64,000 nt of DNA from Paracoccus litorisediminis (GCF_009711205.1 NZ_WMIG01000020.1:1-64000); one strand, 5' to 3'. Counted from the stretch's first letter, positions 45,056 through 53,906 are shown. Notes: generated by a model not told the origin, from the sequence alone. Translations and numbers: made by a program.

Positions 45056-45832
45056 ATGCCCAAGGATCTGATCTTGACCTCTGCGCGACTGGTGCTGGCC
45101 GCTTCGCTTTTCGCGACCGCACCCTATGGCCTCAGCTACGACCCAGCCAGCGGATTGATCGCGCTTGAGAAATCGTTGGCGATGGCGCGCGATGGAAATC
45201 GCGGCGGTGGCGACGATAACGGCGGCGACGATGACCATGGCCGCGGCGGTGACGACGACCGCGACGATGATCATTCCGGCGGGGATGATGACGACGACGA
45301 TGATAACGGCGGCAGCGATGATCGCGGTGGCCGCGGTCGCGGTGGCGATGATGATCGCGGGCGGGGCGGTGATGACGACGGCGACGACGACCATTCCGGC
45401 AGGGATGATGTCGGCGACGACCGGGGTCGTGGACAGGCGCGGGGACGTGGCGATGACGACGATGGCGGCATCGAAGTCACCCTAAGCGACGGCAGCCGGA
45501 TCGAGATCGAGGATGGCCGGTTCGAGCGCAAGGACGCTTCTGGCCGCACCATCGAGGAACGCCCCGCCACGCGCCGCGACTATGCCCGCCTGCAACAGGC
45601 TGGAACCGCCTCGGGTGGTGGTCGGATCGGGCCGAATGGCAGCATTCGGGGCGGCGGGACCGTGGCCAAGCTGGAAACCAATGGCAGAAACATCGAGGTC
45701 ACTTATAGCGACGGTTGGAAAGAGGAAATCGAGGCCGGCCGCTATGAGCTCAAGGACGCTTCGGGCCGCACGGTGATCCAGCGCCCGGCACGCCCCTCGG
45801 ATCGGGCACGGCTGTTCGCCGCCGCACGCTAG
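45056..45832 (+). CDS. Secreted Asp/Gly/Arg-rich protein with two C-terminal repeats
   Basis: A 258-residue protein I do not recognise. A signal-peptide-like N-terminus (about 1-28) leads to a low-complexity block (about residues 45-135) of Asp, Gly and Arg (RGGDDD, DDDDDDN, HSG units). Two related repeats of about 40 residues follow: IEVTLSDGSRIEIEDGRFER with KDASGRTIEERPA, and IEVTYSDGWKEEIEAGRYEL with KDASGRTVIQRPA. The repeats suggest small beta-sheet units. It is convergent with a NarL-type two-component system and shares the stop-codon bases CTAG with it. Calcium binding or matrix function is a guess. Confidence 0.75.
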   Translation: MPKDLILTSARLVLAASLFATAPYGLSYDPASGLIALEKSLAMARDGNRGGGDDNGGDDDHGRGGDDDRDDDHSGGDDDDDDDNGGSDDRGGRGRGGDDDRGRGGDDDGDDDHSGRDDVGDDRGRGQARGRGDDDDGGIEVTLSDGSRIEIEDGRFERKDASGRTIEERPATRRDYARLQQAGTASGGGRIGPNGSIRGGGTVAKLETNGRNIEVTYSDGWKEEIEAGRYELKDASGRTVIQRPARPSDRARLFAAAR

Positions 45833-46476
45833 GGCTGGGACCAGCGGTCGCGCGCGATCAGCGCGGCCTCGGTCCGGTTCCGGACCTGTAGCTTCTGCAA
45901 GATGATGGTCATGTAATGCTTGACCGTCTTTTCCTGGAGGTCGAGCGCGCGCCCGACCTCCTTGTTGCTTTTGCCCTGAGCGACCAGGCGCAGGATCTCT
46001 TCCTCGCGCGCGGTCAGGGCATCGACCGGATCGCCATGGCCGGGTTTGACCGGCGCGGCGCGCAGCGCCTGCAGCACCTTCATCGCCAACCCCGGTGAGA
46101 CGTAGCTGCGCCCGGCGGCCAGATCCTCGACTGCCGCGACCAGATCGCGCCCGCCGACCCCCTTCAGGATATAGCCGTCCGCCCCCGCCTTCAGCGCGCG
46201 AAAGACGCTGTCGTCATCCTCGGCCACGGTCAGCATGGCGACGACGGGCGGCTGATCCTGCTGCTTGATCTGCTCCAGCGCCCAGATCCCGCCATCGGGC
46301 ATCGACAGGTCCAACAAGACCAGATCGGGGGCAAGGCTTGCCGCCAACTCGACCGCCTCGCGGCCGCTGGTGGCTTGCGCGATGACGCTGGTGCCGTCAT
46401 GGCGGTCAAGGATGCCCGCGACACCTTCGCGAAACAGCGGATGGTCATCGGCGATCAACACGCGGATCGGGGTCAT
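45829..46476 (-). CDS. NarL/FixJ-type response regulator
   Basis: A 215-residue regulator. The receiver has VLIADDHPLFREG, phosphoacceptor Asp56 in LVLLDLSMPDG and the Lys of ILKGVGG. The LuxR-type helix-turn-helix is LTAREEEILRLVAQGKSNKE and KTVKHYMTIILQKLQVRNR. The start is set at 46476, where ATGA overlaps the kinase stop and GGAG lies 7 bases upstream; a GTG at 46482 is also in frame. It is coupled to the kinase gene upstream. The convergent Asp-rich protein is a possible target. Confidence 0.92.
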   Translation of the reverse strand: MTPIRVLIADDHPLFREGVAGILDRHDGTSVIAQATSGREAVELAASLAPDLVLLDLSMPDGGIWALEQIKQQDQPPVVAMLTVAEDDDSVFRALKAGADGYILKGVGGRDLVAAVEDLAAGRSYVSPGLAMKVLQALRAAPVKPGHGDPVDALTAREEEILRLVAQGKSNKEVGRALDLQEKTVKHYMTIILQKLQVRNRTEAALIARDRWSQP

Positions 46477-47864
46477 TTCCACTCTCCGGAATCAAAGACC
46501 AGTTCCAGCAACCCGCCGCCCTCGGGGGCTTGCCCGGCGCGGAAACTGCCGCCAAGGCTTTCGACCCGGTCGCGCAGACCGGCAAGGCCAAGCCCCGCCG
46601 CGCCGGGATCAGAGGGGATGCCCGGCCCGGCATCTATCACCCGCAATTCAAGCCGCCGTTCCGACATGGTCAACCGCACGGCAAGCTCCTTAGCCCCGGC
46701 ATGACGGGCGGCATTGTTCAGACCCTCCTGCACGAAGCGGTACAGACAGACATCCGCCGCGGGCGGCAGGTCGGGGGAAGTGTCGCCGTCGACCTCGAAC
46801 AGGACCGGGTTTCCGGTGCGCAGGCGGTGTTCATCGACCGCCATTCGGGTGATCTGCGCGGGGGTTTTGCCCGCAATCTCGGGCAGGGCCAAACCGCGAG
46901 AGATCGCCCGGATTTCCGTCATCGCCCCGGCAAGCGCCTGCTCGACGGCGGCGATTTCGGCAGCATCCGTGGGGCTGGCCTGACGCTCGCGCAGCCCATC
47001 CAGATGTAGCGCGGCAAAGGCCAGTTGCTGGGCCGGACCGTCGTGCAGATCAGCCCCGATCCGGCGCAGCGAATGTTCGGTGGCATCCGCCGCCCGCCCG
47101 GCCGCGTCGCGCACCTGATCGCGCAGGCGACGGTTGCGCTGTGCCATCGTCTGCAGCTCCGCGAATTGCTTGGACAGACGATCCTGCTGGCGCTGGATCA
47201 TGTGGCTGGCGCGCAGGACGATCAGGTAAAGCACCAGCCCAAGCCCGGCGATCACCCCGGCGACGGCCAGCCGCGTATCACGCCGCGCGGCGGCAAGGTC
47301 GACCTCAAGCTGTTCGTGGAATTCGTAGAACTCGGCCACGGCAATGACCTCGCCGGTATAATCCTTGCGGATCGGGCTGTAGATTTCCAGAAGCGGCACG
47401 CCAAAGGCACGCTCGGCGCGGTCCTCTTCATCTGAATGCGAAGAAAACTCGGCCGCGACCTCGCCGTGCAGGGCGCGGGTCAGGCTGTCCGACACCGGAA
47501 AGGTCCGCCCGATCAGCGCGGGATCCGAGGCCTGGGCAATCAGCCCACCGGGCTTCCAGATCTTGTAGGACAGGACCCGGTCGGCAAGCGGCGTGTTCAG
47601 GAAGATTTCGTCCAGCGCCTGCTGCGCACCGGGGCCAAGCCGGTCCTGCGTGGCCAGATCCTGCGCCAAAGGCGACAGCACGCTGTCCATGAACAGGGCG
47701 GTCGAGTTCGCGGAATTGCTGACGACATTCGCCTCGATCCGGCGGGTAATGAAGCTGCTGATCAGCAGCGCGGCAAGGATCAGGACAATCCCACTGGCCA
47801 GCGCATAGCGCGTGGCCAGCGTCGCACCCTTGCAGCTTATGCGTGTCGTGGCATCCGCGCTCAT
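46473..47864 (-). CDS. Sensor histidine kinase (HisKA_3 type)
   Basis: A 463-residue membrane kinase. Transmembrane helices are at about residues 21-40 and 199-218, with a periplasmic sensor of about 155 residues between them (an sCache-like YSPIRKDYTGEVIAVAEFYE segment near its end). A coiled stretch leads to the HisKA_3 motif RIGADLHDGPAQQLAFAAL, phospho-His274, and then an HATPase with FVQEGLNNAARHAGA and GLGLAGLRDRVESLGG. This is the NarX/DesK architecture and pairs with the NarL-type regulator. The ligand is unknown. Confidence 0.92.
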   Translation of the reverse strand: MSADATTRISCKGATLATRYALASGIVLILAALLISSFITRRIEANVVSNSANSTALFMDSVLSPLAQDLATQDRLGPGAQQALDEIFLNTPLADRVLSYKIWKPGGLIAQASDPALIGRTFPVSDSLTRALHGEVAAEFSSHSDEEDRAERAFGVPLLEIYSPIRKDYTGEVIAVAEFYEFHEQLEVDLAAARRDTRLAVAGVIAGLGLVLYLIVLRASHMIQRQQDRLSKQFAELQTMAQRNRRLRDQVRDAAGRAADATEHSLRRIGADLHDGPAQQLAFAALHLDGLRERQASPTDAAEIAAVEQALAGAMTEIRAISRGLALPEIAGKTPAQITRMAVDEHRLRTGNPVLFEVDGDTSPDLPPAADVCLYRFVQEGLNNAARHAGAKELAVRLTMSERRLELRVIDAGPGIPSDPGAAGLGLAGLRDRVESLGGSFRAGQAPEGGGLLELVFDSGEWK

Positions 47865-47955
47865 GCCGCCAATATGCGTCAGAAATTGCTTTGGGGATAT
47901 GGGCAGATCGCTGTTGTGCAGCCTGTAAGGACCGGAAAAATCACGGCGATGAGGA

Positions 47956-47978
47956 CCACCCGGCTTGCGACCGGGTGG
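47956..47978 (-). other. Stem-loop downstream of the esterase gene
   Basis: CCACCCGG (47956-47963) pairs with CCGGGTGG (47971-47978) around a 7-base loop, 6 bases beyond the stop of the MhqD-like gene. A T run is missing on the minus strand, so it may act as a weak terminator or an mRNA end stabiliser. Confidence 0.45.
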
Positions 47979-47984
47979 CTTGGT

Positions 47985-48587
47985 TCAGGCAAAGAAGCCG
48001 CGCAGGGCTTCCAGTTCATCCGGGCGGATCTCATGACCGCCATCATGCAGATGCAGATCGATCGCAGCGCCCTGCTCCTTCAGGTAGTCGGCAAGGGCAT
48101 TGGTCAGGGGCAGCGGCGAAATCGGGTCGCGCCTGCCCGCTGTGATCAGCACCCGGCGACCCGAAAGACCCGGCTGTGGGTCTGGACGGAACGGGATCAA
48201 CGGGTGCATCAGCACGGCGCGATCAAACAGATCGGGTTGCTTGAACAGCACCGAGGCAAGGATATTCGCGCCGTTCGAATAGCCCAGACCCCAGATGGGC
48301 ACGCCGGGATTGGCCTCGCGATGGGCGGCGACGAAATCCGCCATCTTCGTTGTCCGCTGGGCAAGGTCCGCCATGTCATAGACGCCCTCGCCGGTGCGAC
48401 GAAAGAAGCGGTTCGCGCCATGTTCCGACACGTCTCCGCGCGGCGAAACGATGCCCGCATCGGGCAGTATCCGCGCGATCAGGCCGGGGAACTGGTGTTC
48501 ATCCCCGCCGGTGCCGTGAAAGGCCAGGATCAGCGGCTGACCCTTGGCCGGGGCCTTGGCAAAATGGTGATAGCTGTGAATGCTCAT
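47985..48587 (-). CDS. MhqD-like carboxylesterase
   Basis: A 200-residue alpha/beta hydrolase of the phospholipase/carboxylesterase group. The oxyanion region is LILAFHGTGGDEHQF, the Ser nucleophile is in GLGYSNGANILAS (about 97-109), and Asp and His follow in AGRRDPISPL and HDGGHEI. In Bacillus, mhqD and the dioxygenase mhqO form an operon induced by quinones and hydroquinones; the same pair is side by side here. The gene follows the dioxygenase gene by 45 bases, with a stem-loop between. Confidence 0.85.
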   Translation of the reverse strand: MSIHSYHHFAKAPAKGQPLILAFHGTGGDEHQFPGLIARILPDAGIVSPRGDVSEHGANRFFRRTGEGVYDMADLAQRTTKMADFVAAHREANPGVPIWGLGYSNGANILASVLFKQPDLFDRAVLMHPLIPFRPDPQPGLSGRRVLITAGRRDPISPLPLTNALADYLKEQGAAIDLHLHDGGHEIRPDELEALRGFFA

Positions 48588-48602
48588 CTTGTCCTCCTTT
48601 CA

Positions 48603-48625
48603 AGCGGCGGCACGGGGCCGCCGCT
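48603..48625 (-). other. Intercistronic stem-loop between dioxygenase and esterase genes
   Basis: AGCGGCGGC (48603-48611) pairs perfectly with GCCGCCGCT (48617-48625) around ACGGG. It lies 7 bases past the dioxygenase stop and 15 bases before the esterase start, and could set different levels of the two proteins. Confidence 0.55.
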
Positions 48626-48632
48626 GCTGGGG

Positions 48633-49562
48633 TCAATCATTGATCGGGGGCAGAATGCGCTCGATCTCGGCGCGCAGATGTTCGTGCTGATGCGGGATGC
48701 GCAGGGCCTCGCCCAGATGGGCGGTGTCCTCGTCACGGTCGAAGCCGGGCTCATTCGTCGCGATCTCGAACAGCACGCCGCCGGGGGTGCGGAAATAGAT
48801 CGCCCAGAAATAGTCGCGGTCGATCACCGGCGTCACGTGATAGCCGGTATCCATCAGCGCCTTGCGCACCTCAAGCTGGGCGGCGCGGTTCTCGACCGCG
48901 AAGGCCACGTGATGGACCGAACCAGCACCCTGACGGGCCTGCGCGGCATCGGGCAGGGTCTCAAGATCGACGAAATCCGCGCCATTGCCATCACGCACCG
49001 TAAAGCGGGTGACGTTGCCCTGCTGGTCCACGGGCTCATAGTTCATGAACTTCAGCAGCTCGGCCGTGGCACCCTTGTCGCGCAGACGCATGCTGACGCC
49101 GTGGAAGCCCTGAATGCCCTCATCCGTGGGAACGCTACCGGCAAAAGCGGCGCGGGGGTCGCCGTCCTTTTCGACCAGCGCGAAACCGTCGCCATCGGGA
49201 CCGGCAAAGCGCAGACGCTTCTCGCCAAACAGTTCCTCGTCCTTCAACCCCTTTACGCCCTGTGCCGCCAGATGGGCTTTCCAGAAGCCAAGGCTGTCCT
49301 TCGGCACGGTGAACAGGGTGTCACCCACCTCACCCGAGCCGGGGCGGCCGCGGACGATATGCGGGAAGGGGAAATAGGTCATGACCGAGCCGGGCGTGCC
49401 GACCTCATCGCCGTAATACAGGTGATAAACGTCGGGGGAGTCGAAGTTCACGGTCTTCTTGACCCGGCGCAGACCCAGCGTCCCGGTAAAGAAGCTGTTG
49501 TTTTCCTGGGCATCAGCCGCCATCGAGGTGACGTGGTGCAGGCCCTTGATCTGATGCAGCAT
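48633..49562 (-). CDS. MhqO-like ring-cleaving dioxygenase (VOC family)
   Basis: A 309-residue protein of two VOC modules. The first opens with GLHHVTSMAADAQENNSFFT and LGLRRVKKTVNFDSPDVYHL, the second contains GSVHHVAFAVENRAAQLEVR and the end of the site at GGVLFEIATNEPGF. The His and Glu ligands for iron are in HHVTS, HHVAF and LFEIA. MhqO/LinE-type enzymes open hydroquinone rings. The start at 49562 has AGGAG 8 bases upstream. It is the first gene of the pair and is divergent from the LysR gene. Confidence 0.9.
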   Translation of the reverse strand: MLHQIKGLHHVTSMAADAQENNSFFTGTLGLRRVKKTVNFDSPDVYHLYYGDEVGTPGSVMTYFPFPHIVRGRPGSGEVGDTLFTVPKDSLGFWKAHLAAQGVKGLKDEELFGEKRLRFAGPDGDGFALVEKDGDPRAAFAGSVPTDEGIQGFHGVSMRLRDKGATAELLKFMNYEPVDQQGNVTRFTVRDGNGADFVDLETLPDAAQARQGAGSVHHVAFAVENRAAQLEVRKALMDTGYHVTPVIDRDYFWAIYFRTPGGVLFEIATNEPGFDRDEDTAHLGEALRIPHQHEHLRAEIERILPPIND

Positions 49563-49661
49563 GATTGTCTCTCCTGTTCGGGCGGGTCGATCCGCGCCCT
49601 TGTCGAGAGCAAAGATGGCCCCATTTGCCATTGCAGAGAATACACGTAAAATAGCATTATT

Positions 49662-49680
49662 TATTTCAGATTGAGAAATA
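49662..49680. promoter_or_regulatory. Candidate LysR operator in the divergent mhqO/lysR region
   Basis: TATTTC-AGATTGA-GAAATA is an inverted repeat with a T-N11-A core, the usual shape of a LysR binding site. It ends directly before the LysR start codon (49681), so binding would block the regulator's own gene. The 118-base divergent region is AT-richer than its flanks. Confidence 0.55.
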
Positions 49681-50580
49681 ATGGGCGAACTTGAATCGAT
49701 CCGGATCTTTCTTGAAGTGGCCCGACAGCGCAGCTTTTCCGGGGCCGCGCGGACATTGGGGATTGCTCCTGCGGCAGTCACACGGGCGGTCGCGGCGCTG
49801 GAGGACGGGTTGGGCGCGCAATTGCTGGTGCGGACGACGCGGGCGGTGTCGCTGACGGCGGCAGGGGCGCTTTACGCGGCCCGCGTGTCGCCTTTGACCG
49901 AGGGGCTGACTGAGGCCGCCGAGGAAATGCGCGAACGGCAGGGTGAACTCAGCGGCCTCTTGCGGATCAGCGCGCCGCTGTCGCTGGGGGCGCAGGTGCT
50001 GCCCAGCGTGCTGTCGCAATTCGCGGCGATCCATCCCCGAACCCATGTCGAGGTCAGCCTGACCGACCGCTTGATCGACATCGTGGCCGAGGATGTCGAT
50101 GTCGCCATCCGCATCTCGGGGGCGCCGTCGGACAAGTCGACGATCTGGCGCAAGATATGCCTTGTGCCGCGCCTGCTGGTCGCCGCGCCGGACTATCTGG
50201 CGCGGCAGGGAGTTCCGCAAGCGCCCGAGGACCTGTTGGCCCATGACTGCCTAAGCTATGCCAGCAGCGCGGCGGGCGAAAACTGGCTGCTGACGAGTGG
50301 CAAAAGACAGCACCAGATCCGCACCAAGGGGCGCTTCCAGTCAAACAATGGCGAGTTGCTGGCCCAACTGGCCGTCAATGGCGAGGGTATCGTGATGCTG
50401 CCGCAGTTCATGCTGCGCGCGGCGCTAAAGGCCGGGGCGCTGGTTCCCGTACTGCCCGACTGGCAACCGCCCGAGCTTTGGCTGACGCTGTATTACCCGC
50501 CCTATGAGCGCCTGCCGTTGCGGGTCGCCACCTTCTCGGATTTTTTCGAAAGCCGGGTCCGGGAAAGCTGGCAGATCTAG
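49681..50580 (+). CDS. LysR-family regulator of the MhqD/MhqO-like genes
   Basis: A 299-residue LysR protein. The helix-turn-helix is in ESIRIFLEVARQRSFSGAAR and PAAVTRAVAALE (residues 4-60). A substrate domain follows with SAPLSLGAQVLPSVLSQFA and DVDVAIRISGAPSDKS, the form of the CrgA/DsdC-like branch. It is divergent from the dioxygenase gene across 118 bases, and a palindrome lies right at its start. Sensing of quinones or other electrophiles is likely from context. Its stop shares CTAG with the convergent methyltransferase gene. Confidence 0.9.
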   Translation: MGELESIRIFLEVARQRSFSGAARTLGIAPAAVTRAVAALEDGLGAQLLVRTTRAVSLTAAGALYAARVSPLTEGLTEAAEEMRERQGELSGLLRISAPLSLGAQVLPSVLSQFAAIHPRTHVEVSLTDRLIDIVAEDVDVAIRISGAPSDKSTIWRKICLVPRLLVAAPDYLARQGVPQAPEDLLAHDCLSYASSAAGENWLLTSGKRQHQIRTKGRFQSNNGELLAQLAVNGEGIVMLPQFMLRAALKAGALVPVLPDWQPPELWLTLYYPPYERLPLRVATFSDFFESRVRESWQI

Positions 50581-51401
50581 CCCGCGCTGTTTTTCCGCGT
50601 GTCGGGCACCGTGCCGCGACATGCGACGGCCGTGCTGGCAAAGGATCGCGGCCCATCTGCTTGCCCGGCCTCATAGGCATCGCGGACCGCGGCGTCCGTC
50701 CGCGCCCGCTCGGCGGGGTCAAGGCCGGTCATGTACTGCCCCAGAGGGCCTTCGCCAGCGGCGATCGGGGCCCAGTAATCGTCGAAATTCCGGTAATCCA
50801 TGCGAATGGTCAGCTGGGTTTCATGAATGTCGACAAGTCCGGCCTCGGCAAAGGCACGTCCCAATTCGCCGGGCTGCATCATGGGCTGCCAGCAGTATTT
50901 CCCGCGCAACTGGCGCCCGCTTTCACCCATCATTGCGACGGTGTCGATCACCATCCGCATCGCCGCCATACCACCCAGATGATCCCAAACCGTGGCGGCA
51001 ACCACCCCTCCGGGCCGCACGACGCGGCGCATTTCGGCCACGGCCTTGCCCGTCTCGGGGACGAAATGCAGGACCAGCAGCGCCAATGCGCGGTCAAAAC
51101 TCGCGTCATCGAAGGGCAGGGCGCAGGCGTCGGCCTGCGTGATCGTGACATGGGAATAGGTGTTTCGCTGCTGCGCGGCGGCGACAAAGACCGGGGAAAA
51201 GTCGATGGCCGCGATCTGGCCAAGATCGGCATGTTCGGCCAGTTCAAAGGTCAGGCTGCCGGTGCCGCAGCCGACATCCAGCACCTTTTCGCCTTTTTCA
51301 ATGCCCGCGAAATTGATGAACAGGGGCGCGAGCCGCCGGCTCCAGCGGCCCATCAACTGTTCATAGCCGGCTGCCTGATGGACGTTGAAGCTAGACGTCA
51401 T
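50577..51401 (-). CDS. Class I SAM-dependent methyltransferase
   Basis: A 274-residue methyltransferase of the UbiE/Methyltransf_11 type. The SAM-binding motif I is VLDVGCGTGSLTFELAEH (about residues 40-57), followed by IAAIDFSPVFV at motif Post-I and DASFDRALALLVLHFV at motif II. The ATG at 51401 has GGAGG 6 bases upstream; a TTG at 51413 is also in frame. A C-terminal Pro/Ala/Arg tail has no clear role. The substrate is unknown. Confidence 0.88.
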   Translation of the reverse strand: MTSSFNVHQAAGYEQLMGRWSRRLAPLFINFAGIEKGEKVLDVGCGTGSLTFELAEHADLGQIAAIDFSPVFVAAAQQRNTYSHVTITQADACALPFDDASFDRALALLVLHFVPETGKAVAEMRRVVRPGGVVAATVWDHLGGMAAMRMVIDTVAMMGESGRQLRGKYCWQPMMQPGELGRAFAEAGLVDIHETQLTIRMDYRNFDDYWAPIAAGEGPLGQYMTGLDPAERARTDAAVRDAYEAGQADGPRSFASTAVACRGTVPDTRKNSAG

Positions 51402-51472
51402 CGCTGCCTCCAACCCGTCAACAGGGCAATTCTACTCCGCCAGCCCGATTGCGCCAAGGATTCGGGCGGCAG

Positions 51473-52426
51473 CTACAGCCAGCCGCGCCGCTTGAAGACC
51501 AGATAGGTCACCACAGCGGAAAGGATCATGATCCCGATGGCCAGCGGATAGCCGTAGCTCCAGTGCAGTTCGGGCATGACATCGAAGTTCATCCCATACA
51601 TCGAGGCAACCAGCGTCGGCGGCAGAAAGATCACCGCCGCGACCGAGAAAATCTTGATGATGCCGTTCTGCTCGATATTGATCAGGCCCAGCGTGGCGTC
51701 GAGCAGGAAGGTGATCTTCTGCGTCATGTAATCCGCGTGATCGGTAAGCGAACGGATATCGGCGACCAGGGCCTTGGCCTGTTCATGCACGGCCTTGTCG
51801 GTCCCGCCAAGTTTCGGGCGAAGATAGCCAAGCACCCGCTCCAGCGTGACCAGACTGTCGCGGATATTCGAGGTCAGGTCGCCCTTGCGCCCGATTTCCT
51901 GAAGCGTCGCCTTGTAATTCGCATCCTGACGCGCGGGGTCATTCTGCCCGAACACCCGGCGCGAGATGCCGTCAAGTTCGCGCCCGGCGCGTTCGAGGAT
52001 ATCGGCAAGGCGGTCGACCACGGCCTCAAGTAGCCCCAGCATGATCGCCTCGCCACAGGTCAGGCCAAGTGCCACCTTCTCGGCGCGTTGCGGAAACAGA
52101 CTGAAGACCCGCGGTTCGGTGTAGCGGATGGTGACCAGCCGGTGGTCGCACAGGATGAAGGTCACCGGCTCGATCACCGCATCGTCGCCATCGGTATGCG
52201 AGGGGATCAGCGCGGTCATGAAATGCCCGCCATCCTCGGAGTAAAGCCGAGAGGAGACCTCGATTTCCTGCATGTCCTCGTGGGTCGGAAGCTCAAGCCC
52301 CAGAAGGGCTTCAAGGCCAAGCTCCTCCTCCCGCGTTGGGTTCAGCAGATCCCACCACACGATTTGCGCGGCATCGGCCGCAACGGGCTGCAAGCGGTCA
52401 TTCCGAAGCTCATAGGCGTGCAACAT
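51473..52426 (-). CDS. corA: CorA-family magnesium/cobalt channel
   Basis: A 317-residue CorA channel. An alpha/beta cytoplasmic domain (about 1-230) leads to two C-terminal helices; the first ends in the YGMNF signature (about residues 277-281) that forms the selectivity filter, and the protein ends in a short basic tail (FKRRGWL). It resembles the divalent metal uptake group more than the ZntB exporters. The start at 52426 has AAGGAG upstream. It is a single gene, divergent from the 2'-5' RNA ligase-like gene. Confidence 0.92.
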   Translation of the reverse strand: MLHAYELRNDRLQPVAADAAQIVWWDLLNPTREEELGLEALLGLELPTHEDMQEIEVSSRLYSEDGGHFMTALIPSHTDGDDAVIEPVTFILCDHRLVTIRYTEPRVFSLFPQRAEKVALGLTCGEAIMLGLLEAVVDRLADILERAGRELDGISRRVFGQNDPARQDANYKATLQEIGRKGDLTSNIRDSLVTLERVLGYLRPKLGGTDKAVHEQAKALVADIRSLTDHADYMTQKITFLLDATLGLINIEQNGIIKIFSVAAVIFLPPTLVASMYGMNFDVMPELHWSYGYPLAIGIMILSAVVTYLVFKRRGWL

Positions 52427-52568
52427 GCGGCTTTCTCCTTGCATCGCCGGATAAGGCCAGTTCGGTATTGTCACGGAAAAAGCAGGGCGGCTCAAGCGGC
52501 TGCGGGTGTAGATTTCCGTTGCGCGCGCCGTTGCCTGAATCCAGCGGATCGGGAATGATGGGCGGGTC

Positions 52569-53162
52569 ATGGCCTATCCCCGCAACGCCTCGCCATCGCA
52601 TTTCTTCTTTTACGCGGCCCGACCGCCTGATGCCGTCGCGGATCAGATGGCCGAGGTCTGGCAGCTTTTCGGCACGGGCGACAAGCTGCGCCGCGACAAG
52701 CTGCACATGACGCTTCTGCCGGTCACCGATGTCGCAGAAGTCCCCGAGGGGATGGTCGAGCTGCTTCTTGCTGCCGGTGCGACGGTTCGCCAGCCCTCTT
52801 TCGAGATGGAGCTGGACCGCCTCGTCACATGGCATCATGGCCGTGGGCACAACAATCCGCTGGTCCTGACCACTGCGACGGGTCGCAGTGCGGGTGCCGA
52901 GGCCGTCGTCCGTGCCCTGAATTCCGCACTGCCGCAGGATTTGCACTGGCCGCAATGGCGTCTCGTGCCGCATGTCACGCTGGCCTATGGCAAGGGTTTT
53001 GCCGAGGACTTGATCCTGCCCCGGCCCATTCGCTGGCACGTCGACAGCTTCAACCTGACCGAAAGCCTGCGGGGCAAGGGCCGCCACATTCCCCTTGGGA
53101 CTTGGCAGCTGGGCGGTGCTGGTGCCGAGCAACTTGATCTTGGGCTTGACCCGAGGCCCTGA
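52569..53162 (+). CDS. 2'-5' RNA ligase/cyclic phosphodiesterase-like protein
   Basis: A 197-residue protein of the two-histidine (2H) phosphoesterase fold. The paired HxT motifs are LHMTLLPV (about residue 46) and VPHVTLAYG (about 138), spaced as in RNA 2',3'-cyclic phosphodiesterases (ThpR/LigT). Function in the cell is not settled for this family; cyclic phosphate or 2'-5' linkages in RNA are the usual substrates. It stands alone between divergent corA and convergent fkbM-type genes. Confidence 0.88.
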   Translation: MAYPRNASPSHFFFYAARPPDAVADQMAEVWQLFGTGDKLRRDKLHMTLLPVTDVAEVPEGMVELLLAAGATVRQPSFEMELDRLVTWHHGRGHNNPLVLTTATGRSAGAEAVVRALNSALPQDLHWPQWRLVPHVTLAYGKGFAEDLILPRPIRWHVDSFNLTESLRGKGRHIPLGTWQLGGAGAEQLDLGLDPRP

Positions 53163-53195
53163 CCCGACACGGGGTTTCCCTGCCAATCGGTCCTG

Positions 53196-53906
53196 TTACA
53201 GGTCGTCGGGGCAGTAGCTGCGGACCACGCCGTCGTCGCGGGTGAAAAGCACGCAGGGACCGGAAGAGTTGCGCGGGTCGTAGATGAAGCCACGCTCGGT
53301 CATGGTGCGGAAGATGTCGTGGACGCCGGCAAGACCATAAAGATGGTCGTGCAGCTCCAGGAAAATACGCTCGACCCCGTCCAACGCGGCACTGCCCAGC
53401 AGCTCACGCTCGGCGCCTTCGATATCCATGACCAGAACATTGATGCGGTTCCGCACCAGAAAATCGTCGATATTCTGGGAGGGCAGCGAGATCACGTCCT
53501 CATAAGGACCCTGGCTTTCGAGCATCGACGACATCCAGAAATCCCGGCGGATATAGAAGGAATGCGTCTCGGGTTGCCCGGCGGTCATCAGGCCGTGGTT
53601 GAACGTGACGTTCTTGATGCCGTTGGCCGCGGCAACGCGCCTGGCCAGTGCAACGGTGTGCGGATTGGCGTCGTAGGACCAGATCGTGACGCCCTCGGTC
53701 TTGGCCATTACGGCGGTGATGACGCCGATGCCCGAGCCAAGTTCAAGCACGCGGTCGCCCGCGCGCAGCAGGCGGCGGGCCTGTCGCGCCTCCTTGGCTT
53801 CATAGCTACCGGTGATGAGGGATTGCCAGATCACCGGCGAGACATCCTCGGCAGTAAGGGGCAGATCGATGCCGTGAATGGTCAGTTCCTGAGCCGTGGT
53901 GGTCAT
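53196..53906 (-). CDS. FkbM-family methyltransferase
   Basis: A 236-residue SAM methyltransferase. Motif I is RVLELGSGIGVITAVMAK (about residues 50-67), followed by IWSYDANPHTVALARRVAA and the FkbM-typical INVLVMDIEGAERELLGSA near residue 155. Relatives O-methylate sugars or polyketides. The gene has a GAGG site before its ATG and no sugar-modifying neighbour, so the acceptor is unknown. It is 67 bases downstream of the GGDEF-EAL gene in the same direction. Confidence 0.86.
   Translation of the reverse strand: MTTTAQELTIHGIDLPLTAEDVSPVIWQSLITGSYEAKEARQARRLLRAGDRVLELGSGIGVITAVMAKTEGVTIWSYDANPHTVALARRVAAANGIKNVTFNHGLMTAGQPETHSFYIRRDFWMSSMLESQGPYEDVISLPSQNIDDFLVRNRINVLVMDIEGAERELLGSAALDGVERIFLELHDHLYGLAGVHDIFRTMTERGFIYDPRNSSGPCVLFTRDDGVVRSYCPDDL

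Noticed and set aside
45190..45440. Repetitive DNA that looks like a tandem-repeat or CRISPR array
   Set aside because: The repetition is GAT/GAC, GGC and CGC codons of an Asp/Gly/Arg-rich protein; units are irregular and there are no spacers.
47436..49649. 737-codon plus-strand frame over the kinase, esterase and dioxygenase genes
   Set aside because: It crosses three recognised genes on the opposite strand and reads as antisense of them, with many His, Gln and Arg residues and no family match.
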